Origin: Rhodamnia argentea
Taxonomy: Eukaryota > Streptophyta > Magnoliopsida > Myrtales > Myrtaceae
Assembly (NCBI RefSeq): GCF_020921035.1
Contig: NC_063151.1
Coordinates: 30,076,934 to 30,140,933 of the forward strand
Length of the DNA: 64,000 bases
Reading direction: 5' to 3'
The translations under genes were made by a program, and so were the position numbers. Under the pieces are notes generated by a model, which did no database searches, was not told the DNA's origin, and saw nothing but the letters and a program-made list of their open reading frames with translations. Below are positions 35,046 through 44,691 of the stretch, piece after piece; position 1 is the stretch's first letter; each line of letters starts with the position of its first letter.

Positions 35046-37375
35046 TTAAGGATCTCCTATCTAAAGTTAAAAATATAATGTTAGTCGAGTCTTTTTTTAA
35101 CTTCGAGTTAATATTACAAAAAACTCTAACCGATACATCTATAACAAATTTACCCCAAATTATTTTTTGAATTACAAAAAATCTCAAATCATTACACTTA
35201 TGATAAATTTACCCCAAACTGATATATTTATGACAAATTTATCATGTATTAGTTTTTTATTAACTTTTATTATCAAATTATTGAGTTGGATGGCACGCGG
35301 CAATTGACGGATGTACTAATTTGAGATTTTTTTCTCTATTTATCACGAATGTATTAGTTTGAGATTTTTCGTGGTATTAATCATATTCAATAAAAACTAG
35401 TGAATGATAAATTTGTTGCATATGTACCAATTTGGGATCTTCTGGAGTCAAAAAATTTAGTTTGGGATAAATTTGTCATAGGTGTACCAGTTTGACCTTT
35501 TTATGGTCAAAAAAATAGTTTGTGTAAATTTGTTGTATGTGTATTAATTTGGAGTTTTTTTTATGGTCGAAAAAATAGTTTGGGGTAAGTTTATTATAGA
35601 TGTATTAATTTGAGATTTTTTGTGTTATTAACCCTTTAATTTATCATCTTAATATAGAGTATAGTTTCCCTTTGTAATATTTGGTCTGCTTTGATGGAAT
35701 AGAAGGTTTGTTTTAGCAACCAAGAAAACTTGCTTTTGCGGTCCTCGATTATTCACCCTTACTAAGACGAACTGAATTTTTCATTAAAGCTTCGTTTGTT
35801 TTGCAAAAAATGAATGATTTTGAAAAATATTTTGGTAAAAAATGAATGATTCGGAAGATGTTTTTTCTAAAAGCGATCGCTTATATTCCTCCCAAATATA
35901 AATGAATGAAAAATATTATCACAAATCATGAAAATATTTGAATATAAATTATAACCAATAATAAAAATATTTTTCATTTGCTAATTATTTTAATTGATAT
36001 AAGAAATCAATTTTACAAAAATATTTTTCAAATTATTCTTTCTTCGCGAAACAAACGGAGCCAAAGGAACATCATAATCCTCGACCGCGAGTAATCTCAA
36101 CAAAAGTCCCCTTCAGTCGAACTCCGGCTTTATCTCCATGCGACAAAATCCACAATCAATTATTTATCTAAAAAAGAAGAAAAAAGGAAAAATCTATCTA
36201 AAGTTAAAAATATAATGTTAGTGGATACTTTTAAAAAAAAATTGAGTTAATTCATTTTTTTATAAAAAATACTTTTCAAAATCATTCATTTTTTGAAAAC
36301 CAAACGGAGCTTTAATGAAAAATTCAGTTCATCTTGGTGAGGGTGAACAATCGAGGACCGCAAAAGCAAGTTTTTTTTTTTTTTGTTGCTAAAACAAACC
36401 TTCTATTCCATCAAAGCAGTTCAAATATTACAAAGGGAAGCTAGAGTCTATATTAGGATGATAAATTAAAGGGTTAATACCATGAAAATGTCAAACTAGT
36501 ACATTTGTGACAAATTTACCCTAAGCTATTTTTTTACTACGAAAAATTTCAAATTAATACACATGTGATAAATTTATCTCAAACTATATTTTTACCATCA
36601 AAGATCTCAAAATTAATATACATGTGACAAATTTGCCAAAAACTAAATTTTTTTACTACAAAAAATTTCAAACTAACACACATGCGACAAATTTACCCTT
36701 CGTTGGTTTCTGTTAAATCGAGTTAATAACATGAAAATCCCAAATTGATAGATTCACGAGAAATAGAGGGTAAAAATCATAAACTAGTACACCCGTTAAT
36801 TGCCACATTCGTGCTCCGACAAAAAAAAAAAAAAGCGCCACGTGTCATCTAATTTAACAATTTGATGATAAAATTTAACGAAAAACTAACAGAGGGTAAA
36901 TTTATTATTAATATACTATTTTGGGGTAATTTATCACAAGTGTACTGATTTGATATTTTTTATGGTCCAAAAAATAATTTAGAGTAAATTTGTCACAAAT
37001 ATATCAGTTTCAGATTTTTCTTGAAATTAATTCAAAATTTCAAAAAATAATCCACTAACATTATATTTTTTTCACTTTAGATAGGAGATCCTTAAACGAA
37101 AAATATTATCACAGATCGCGAAAATATTTGAATATAAATTACAATAGATATTAAAATTATTTTTCATTTGTTAATTATTTTAAGCTATATAAGAAATCGA
37201 TTTTATGTAAATATTTTTCAAATTATTTATTTTTTTCGAAACAGATAGGACTTAAGCACAAGTTGAACTCCGGCTTTATCTCCACGAAAGTCCCCTTCAG
37301 TTGAACTCCGGCTTTATTTCCATCGGACAAAATCTCACAATCAGTTATTTATCCTAAAATGAAGAAAAAAGTAAA
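35046..37375. repeat. Composite inverted duplication, order A-B-a-A'-B
   Basis: Segment A (about 35046-35850) recurs inverted as A' (about 36270-37098); matching landmarks include AAGGATCTCCTATCTAAAG at the outer ends and GGAATAGAAGGTTTGTTTTA toward the centre. Segment B (about 35908-36185) recurs in direct orientation at about 37106-37375, sharing CTCCGGCTTTATCTCCA. A short direct copy of the outer start of A (TCTAAAGTTAAAAATATAAT) sits at about 36193. Segment A itself contains degenerate tandem units of about 55-60 bp built on GATAAATTTACCCCAAACT and AATTTGAGATTTTTT. By eye the arms are roughly 85-90% alike. No coding capacity. It is likely a foldback or nested TIR element. Confidence 0.8.
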
Positions 37376-37733
37376 AATAAAAGAGTTTCGTTTCCAAGAG
37401 AGGGACGCAAGAACTTGGGCAGTGTTACGGGAAGGAAAAAAAAAGTAACTTGGGCAGTGTCGTACAAGTTGGTACCGACTGCCGACCGACAAGCCCAGCG
37501 CCGAGAAAAAAACCAAAAACAAAAGGAGAGATAAAGACATGTCGGTCGCCGGCGGGAATGCCAATTGCGACACTTGCACTTACGTGTTCCGTTGCGGGGA
37601 CGGACCGAGTCCCACCACCAAGGGGAGATATTTTTTTAACGGTCAAAACGGCCACGTGAAAATGCGTGTCTTCATCCTCATCTTCTTGTCGGAGCTTGAC
37701 TTTGACCGGATGGGATTGGGGATCGGTCGGACC

Positions 37734-37756
37734 GGGTCGGGTCGGGTCGGGTCGGG
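37734..37756 (+). repeat. (GGGTC)4GGG tract, potential G-quadruplex
   Basis: Five GGG runs are separated by TC only. Four or more G3 tracts with 2-nt loops fit the classic G-quadruplex rule. No gene is seen nearby, so any regulatory role is speculative. Confidence 0.75.
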
Positions 37757-38689
37757 CTTGGCTTTTGGGTTTCCTTTTCGCCCTCTCTTTCTATCACGCA
37801 TTTCACAACGGTACGGGGGGAGGTGAGGTCAAGGCCCACGTCATCCAAGTTCGTAGCCCAGCCCCCACGCTTTACACACGGGGGGTTCCTGTTTCTGGAT
37901 GAGTTTGATTTTATTGAGATGCCACGTACAAGTCAAATTGATTTGGCTTTCCATAAATAAAAATAAAACCAGGCATGTCGTGATTTCGGAGAAATGAGCA
38001 GACCAACAAATCGATTATAAAATACTGCACGAACACAGGCTAGTCTCGCAAGAGTCAAAGCTTCGATGACTCACATCAGGCACTTAACGCTACTATACGA
38101 CCCTACCCAGTGATAGTTAGCCAAAACTGACATGAAGTTTACTTTTTCTACCGTCATCCTCTTGTATTGAGAAGATATATTTTTTTTTCCTTTCATTTTA
38201 AGAAATACCCTTAAAATTTACGTTTCAGAGTTCAAACGAAGTAGTTTAGAGACATCCTTAGATCCAAAAATATACTTTGGTACGAGGGGAAAAAAGAAGG
38301 AGATGAGATCTTGATTACGTTTGACATGGGTGATTTCTTTTAATCCTCAGAAATTTGGCTTACCTGATGAAAGTAATGATTCTTTTTTTGGTAAAAAAGG
38401 TAATGATCTGACATGCAGGAGACATATTCACACATAAAGAGATTGTTCACTAAAAAAGGGGAGTGGAATTGGGCTCGTTGGTCGCAACTTGCAACTTGCA
38501 ACTTGCAAGTGTGGCTACCCTTGTTATTCTTTGTTCTTTACTCACCTTTCCGTTGTCGTTGATTATAATTGCCTAAGTATCATTTATTTACTTTATTTCC
38601 TTTTTATTCATTTCCTTTGGTTATATTATTGCCGTTATTCAGTTTTTTTTTTCTCGTTATTTAGAAGTTTAGGAGGAAAAGTTACCCCG

Positions 38690-38850
38690 TGTCAAGGCCA
38701 GGGCAATGCCGCGAGCCTAGAAGATCTTATAGTGAATTTACAGATCGTCCATCAAAGGGGACTGCTAGCAAAGGGATTCGAATATGAGGTTCATGTGTAT
38801 AGAGTTCGAATCTTACCAGTTGAGCTAACTCACTTTGGCATTACTCGGAA
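38690..38850 (-). mobile_element. tRNA-derived SINE
   Basis: On the minus strand GTTAGCTCAACTGGTAAG matches the RNA polymerase III A box (TRGYNNARNGG). About 30 bases later, TATTCGAATCCC matches the B box (GGTTCGANTCC) with small changes. The region cannot fold as a complete tRNA, and an unrelated body follows (CTAGCAGTCCCCTTTGATGG...). This layout is that of a plant tRNA-derived SINE. Boundaries are approximate. Confidence 0.55.
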
Positions 38851-39059
38851 ATTTATAGGTTTCAATAGATTACCATCTACACAATTACAACAATTCCTTT
38901 ATGCATTGTTAATTGGATCAAATACAATCGAATCTCATCTAAGAAGAGGGTTTGGTTTTTGTGCGTGCAAGTGGCGAATACTGATTAGAGTTTAATTTTT
39001 CTTGGGTCATGAAATCAAATCTTCTAAAATTTAAAGCCTCGACTCTTCCCCCGTTTAAT

Positions 39060-41790
39060 TTCGGCAATTTTCTTTTTGGTCGGAAGATAATATTGCATTA
39101 CTGATAATTTGAGTTTCGTACAAAAAGGCCCGAAAGAGAAGCATCAGCACAAATTAAATCCCAAAGGATCCGAGGTGGAGAAGTAACCCAGTTTGTCGGA
39201 ACAAGATTTGAGCGGCACATCTTGGCGATCTAGTCGGCGGCCTAATTAGCCTCTCTCTTGCAGTGGCCCACCAAAATATTTGGGTAGTGGGCTAAAATTT
39301 GTTGGGCTTGGCTTATAATCGCTGCAGCTTCCCAGTAAGCTTTGTCCTTCCCGTTGACCGCATGAACAATATTTTGTGAGTCAGGTCCGTATGGTAATAC
39401 TCTAGAAAAAATGTTTATGTTCTCAAAGCATTCTCGAACGCTTTGGGAACGTAAACGGGTATGGTAAAAAATTATTTCAAAAGTGTTCCGAGAACACCTT
39501 TGAGAAACAAAAACACTTTTGGTGCAAAAATGAGAAACAAAAAAAACATGTTTCTAGATTTTAGAACACTTTTTAGAAACAACTTGATGGCGAGCTTGTG
39601 CAAGCCACCATCGCTCATCATCGTCGACGAGGAGTTGAAGTGGCCGCCATCGCCGCCGCCGGCCACCGGTTGTAGATCATTCCTTTTGGTGAAAAAGGTA
39701 ATTTTTTTTTGTACTTGCTAAACGCATTTCTGTTCCCAAAAATCGTAACCGGGAATAGAAACACAAAAAAATATTTCTATTTCAAATATATTCCTAAGAA
39801 CAGAAACGTTATCATATAAACCCCTAGATTCCACAACTGCACGAAGCTTTTGATCTTTTATCTCTCTCCTTGCAACAAGAACCTTCAACCCCGCAAGCAA
39901 GGTAAGAGCTTCGGCTTCCAGAGCTGAACAAGAGTGGATCGTCCCATTAAAGCCGTCAAGAACCGATTCGCTTGAGTCGCGCAAGAGACCCGCAATCGCA
40001 CCTCTCGGATCTGCACCTCCCACCGACGCATGGACATTCAATTTCAGATCTTGATTTACTGGAGCCACCCAGTAGAGAGGTAATCGGGGGTCTTCCTTTG
40101 AAAAGCTTCGATCTTTAGGATTCCATTTGCTATAACTTGCGAGTATCATCTCCGCTTCCTCAATTAAATTATTTGCGCGAGGCTTCTCTCCTCGAAACAC
40201 TAAACTATTCCTTGATTTCCAAATACACCAGAGGGTGACTGCCGTTAAGTTGAAAGTGGCTGAGCTGCTGCGGTCTTCAATTCTGGCTTGGAGCCATACA
40301 TCCATACGGTGGTACAGTGGGAAGCTCCTCTTTGCGTCCAACTTCGCCCGGATCTACTCAGTCCATGGGCAAAACAGGAAAATGTGCTTCATAGTTTCTG
40401 CGTCTTTGTTGCATATTGGGCATAGCGGGTGGGGGATTGTATTTCTCCTGAATAGGTTATCTCTTATAGGCAAGGTGTTCTGGGCAGAATTCTATAGAAA
40501 AATTTGAACTTTGGGAGGAATATTGGCTTTCCAAATTACATTACAGAGTTTGCTCGTTGGTTGGAAAGACGAGGAAGCTAAATCCGTATTTTGTTTCGAA
40601 TCACTTTCTCTTATAGAGTTATCGGCGCTTTTCACGGAGTACTCTCCAGTTGCATTCCTAGTCCAGTTAAGTTTGTCCTCGCGAGGTGGTAGGTTTAGAG
40701 GTATGGCAAGGACTTCCACTGCGATATCTTGGTTGAACAAGAGTTCTACTTTCCAGACGTCCCATTCAGCTCTCTCATGTAGGATTAACTTTGAAACTCT
40801 TATAGGATCCGCTTTATTTGCCGGACCTCCAATAATCCCCTGCTTAAGCCAGCAATCTTCCCAGATGTTTACTGAATCTCCCCTTCCAATAGACCACCGC
40901 ATCGACTGTGCGAAAGTTTCTCTGCCATGTAGAATGCTAAGTTAACCCCATGAAGGTCTCGACCCTTTCTCGGCATTTAAAAACTCATATTTGGGAAATA
41001 TAAGCCTTTGATAATTCTGCTCCATAGGGAATATTGATTCTGTAATAACCTCCAGGCTTGCTTGCCGAGTAAAGCCTTATTAAAAGTTGCCATGTCTCTG
41101 AATCCAAGCCCTCCTTTATCTTTCCTTGCTTTTAGAAGCTCCCACTTTCTCCAATGCAAACCAGTTTTTGATTCGCTGTTTTTCCACCAAAAATTGGCAA
41201 TCCTTCTTTCAATCGATTTACAGATTGAGATTGGAATTTTAAAAATTGACATTGCATGTTAGGGGATAGCCTGAACAACTGCTTTTATAAGAGTTTCCTT
41301 GCCCGACTTTGAGAGCAAATTTTCCTTCCATCCCTCTAGCTTCGTGTCAACTCATTCATTGATCCAAGAGAACATCTGCTTTTTGGTCTCCCCCCAATCC
41401 GAAGGCAGGCCCAAATACTTCCCTGTCTTCCTCATCACTGGAACTCTGAGAGCACTAGCAAGGCTATGTTGAAGTTGTTGTGGACAAGATGGCCCCATAA
41501 AGATTCTAGACTTATTTAGATTAATTTCTTGACCCGAGGCATAACAGTATTGATTGAGAATCATGGCCAGATTTTGGCATTCGATTAGTTTACCGTCCAA
41601 GAAGGAAATTGAGTCATCCGCGAAGAAAATGTGCGATAGAGGAGGACAGAACCTGTTGAGTCTAATTCCCTTGATTGCCCCTTCCTTGATTGCCTTTTTC
41701 ATCAACATCGAAAGGGTGTTTGCCATAAGGATGAACAAATATGGTGACATGGGATCGCACCTCATTAATTGCCGATTCGGCAATTAATGA
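39060..41790 (-). mobile_element. 5'-truncated non-LTR retrotransposon (LINE) remnant
   Basis: On the minus strand, from right to left: a reverse transcriptase fragment starting at the CDPMSPYLF motif with the FFADDSISF catalytic box (41783-41352); the RT-connection/thumb region (SIFKIPISICKSIERRIANFWW...GGLGFRDMATFNKALLGKQ, 41252-40977); the zf-RVT region (40902-40492, WSIGRGDSVNIWEDCWL); an RNase H domain (40341 to about 39830); and the C-terminal piece of RNase H (about 39395-39060), recognisable by SQNIVHAVNG and TSPPRILWDLI. Endonuclease and upstream RT are absent. Several stops separate the blocks, so it is dead. RNase H is interrupted by another element (39396-39830). Confidence 0.85.
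39396..39830. mobile_element. Small TIR element nested in the LINE RNase H region
   Basis: The LINE RNase H frame stops at a Val-Glu-Ser triplet near 39830 and resumes with Asp-Ser-Gln-Asn-Ile-Val near 39395, so the about 435 bases between are an insertion. Its ends are imperfect inverted repeats (TATATGATAACGTTTCTGTTC against GTATGGTAATAC...TTTATGTTCT). The core (about 39590-39675) is GC-rich (GTGGCCGCCATCGCCGCCG). No coding potential. The target duplication is not resolved. Confidence 0.55.
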
Positions 41791-41798
41791 GGTGCGAT
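41754..41798. repeat. Perfect 45-base palindrome at the LINE 5' truncation
   Basis: Two 22-base arms (41754-41775 and 41777-41798) are exact reverse complements around a single T at 41776. The left arm starts ATCGCACCTCATTAATTGCC. The palindrome lies where the LINE reverse transcriptase sequence begins. Confidence 0.93.
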
Positions 41799-42545
41799 GT
41801 GATTTGTTTATTTTCATGTTTAATTATATTTGTCAGCTTAGGAATATTCGTTAATTATGTCAAGAAGGATGCCAAGAAGAAAAAGGAGGAAAAATCACAT
41901 GTGTAACTGCAGGAGCAATGGTAACGAAGGAAATTTTCGGAGATAATATCCCTGACATGGGAAGTTTATGTTTCACTCGTACTATGACGGAAACGCCCTT
42001 AACCAATTGCAATAGTAATGCTTTCGCCAAAAAGGGTAAGAGTAATTAGGAAAGTTTCAGCCACAAGATTATTCGATTGATTTGGTGATGTCACCTAGTG
42101 CGGCAAATTGGAGAGCATCGACACTCTTCGATGCTTCCGTGTCGCGCTGTATACTTTCGGACACTCTCCAACATGCAATGGACACGTGGTCGGCACTCCG
42201 GATACGCCGGTTCGGTATTCCGACATGCCATTTTGGAATGCATTGGATCAATTTTAAACATTTTCAATAAATTAGATGTCAAAATATATACATATATATA
42301 CATAAGTTGTATAACCAACCATCCCAAAATTAATATACCAATCAACAAAAAAAATGTAATAAAGAATTCTTAATAGAATAAGAAGAAACTCACTGCTAAT
42401 ATTATTATATATACATAATAATTTACAACGTGTCTCAATGTGTTCAAATTCTCTATTTTTTTTATAAATGACGTGTCAACGTGTTGTGTCGTGTCACATG
42501 TGGGTGTCGGTGCTACTCGGATGGCGGAGTATTTTGTTTTTTAGG

Positions 42546-43075
42546 TGAAAGTTATTAAAGAAGTCCAAAACTTGTTGTACTTGTTCTAATTTATCCAAAA
42601 CTTTTCAATTGCGCTAATTAAGTTCATTCATCCAATTTTGACATGAAATTATTGATTTGAATGCTAATCGCTCTACATGGTACGGTCAATAATGACGTGA
42701 TCGTTTTTATAACATTTTAATTCTTTTGAATTTTTTTATAATTTTTTCTTTTTGCTTCTTTCTTTTCTTTACTTTTTATTTTCCTCTCGTAGACTTTAGG
42801 GCCGGTGAGGCCCCGCGTCGAATGTGGCAAGGGGCAAGGGGCTGCGCAACCCTCGCCCTATGCCGGGGAAGGCGTCCCAACCTAAGTCTAGGGGAAAAAA
42901 AGGAAAAAAATTATTAAAAACATCCACGCCAACAACGGCTACGTCGGCGGTTTTCGACCAAAATTGATTGGATCGAGTCAATTAACATAACGTGAAAATA
43001 TTTTAAACTAAATTGGTACAATTAAAATATTTAGAGTTGAATTGACATAAATATAATAGGTAGATGATTTTCTTT
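42546..43075. mobile_element. TIR element with GC-rich core
   Basis: The left end AAGTTATTAAAGAAGTCCAA resembles the termini of the Mutator-like element at 6589-7478. The right half carries the inverted counterpart (TTGAATTGACATAAATATAAT). The core at about 42795-42890 is GC-rich (CCCTCGCCCTATGCCGGGGA). No clear target duplication. Edges are approximate. Confidence 0.45.
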
Positions 43076-43602
43076 CTATACTTCTTCCGTTCTCTTTTGA
43101 ATAATTCTTCCATCCTTTGGTGATCGCAATCTCAACGGGGGTGAGAGAATTGATCCCTGGGCCCGAGCCAAGCCCAACTCGAGAGTCAAAAGACTTCCAT
43201 TCGCTCCAGCGGTGGGGGGCAGCATGGGCGGCATGTGTATGCACAACGTACGGCATGTGTATGCACAACGTGGTGCAACCTAAAGCCACCCCTTTTTTCC
43301 CAATATTGTGAATTAGGGTCAGGGAGTCGTGTTTAGCAAGATGTGTTATTGGTGTATTGCATGTGATATATTGCTTTCCAAAGTCTAAGCTAAAATGCCG
43401 TAACGTTTTATAAAACGTTGAAAAGAAGTAAGGTTATCAAGTTCCAACAACTAAAATTTTGAATTCAATAATACCAACTCGAGGATGACACGACTTGACA
43501 TGTTCAAACTCTTCGTCCATTTTTATTAAAAAAATTATCCTTAGATATTGTAATAACGACGAAAATAAATAATTGAGCAGATAAGTCACCCTCCATTTAT
43601 GG

Positions 43603-43914
43603 GAAAATGAAAAAAAAAATTATAATCTTATTGCACCGATGCTAATTTAGTTCTAAACCGTTCAATCGTATCAATTAAGTTCGAGGGTCCCCGGGACCTT
43701 GCCCACGACAATAAAAATAAAAAGAAAATAAAGAATTCGAGTTATCATCGTCAATGTTGTTGTGCCACGTAAAACAGTTGACATCTATCTTAACAATTTT
43801 CCGACCAAAATTGGTAGGATGAAATCAATTGGTAAAACGTGAAAAATATTTAGGAGCTCAATTGGCCACAATTAAAAGTTTAATATGTTTATTACTTTTT
43901 TTTACAAGTTTCCT
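43603..43914. mobile_element. Short Mutator-type MITE with 11-bp TSD
   Basis: A 312-bp AT-rich element flanked by a perfect 11-base direct repeat TCCATTTATGG (43592-43602 and 43915-43925). The ends are imperfect inverted repeats (GAAAATGAAAAAAAAAATTA against the right end's reverse complement AGGAAACTTGTAAAAAAAAG), with interior motifs TCAATTGGTAAAACGTG and CAATTAAGTTCGAGG shared with the other TIR elements here. Duplications of 9-11 bp point to Mutator-type transposition. Confidence 0.7.
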
Positions 43915-44691
43915 TCCATTTATGGACATTGTTAAAAGGACAAAATAGTCATTGAAAGACTTGCTTAAGGGACGGATGGCTGCCATCATCTTACCATGTA
44001 TTCTTGGTAGTGTGCGTCGGATTATTGTAGGGCTCGTTTGTTTCAAAACAATATTTAGTGTTTTTCAGCCGACATTTGAATTATCATGCAAATTTTGAAA
44101 CCTTATAAAAATTTATATGTAATATACGTGTCAATATTGGTATAATATGGAAATTTCGGAGATTTTAAATTAAGATCGTCCGTCGAAAATTTTAAATCAA
44201 TCAAAGAAAAAGAAGTCAAAAGTATATGTGATCACAATCAAATTTCGTCACAATCACATTTCGTCACATGAAATTAGGCATAAATAATGTATTCTTTTCT
44301 CGAGTGAGCCTATGATAATCATGACACATCGTTGCTGGACCGAAAAATAAAATATCGCAATCATCTATGTTAAGATCCATTAAAAGGTCGGGATTTGTTA
44401 TATTTGAATCAAACGAAAGATTACAAGAGAACGGACCCAAAAATCGAGTGCACAAAAGCTTCAACAGCGAGGTTGTATGCGAACGCATCTTATGTTAAAG
44501 ACGAAAAAAAAAAAAAACTCATAAATCTTCGACAGACAGGAAAAATAAATAAATTATCCGGCCAGAAAAGAAAAATCAGAAGGCCTTTGCCTTTGGCATT
44601 GTGAGCTTTCCCCCTTTCACAAAGAGCCATAACCAACCGAAAACCAGGCGAAGGCCAGACCATTGGTGCCGAGCTCGCAATCGCAACGGCA

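Larger units (their letters stand above)
37376..39055. other. Intergenic region with GC-rich patch
   Basis: No gene seen. A GC-richer stretch at about 37530-37900 carries a (GGGTC) tandem repeat. A tRNA-derived SINE is listed separately near 38690-38850. CAACTTG is tandemly repeated about three times near 38486-38508. Confidence 0.5.
41799..44691. other. Intergenic region with small TIR elements
   Basis: No gene seen. It contains the two TIR elements listed separately and AT-rich DNA. The last 200 bases (about 44490-44691) should be the SPP promoter and leader. Confidence 0.5.

Noticed and set aside
42098..42540. Inverted similarity of GACACGTG/CACGTGTC-type words
   Set aside because: Matches are too short and scattered by eye to define element ends.
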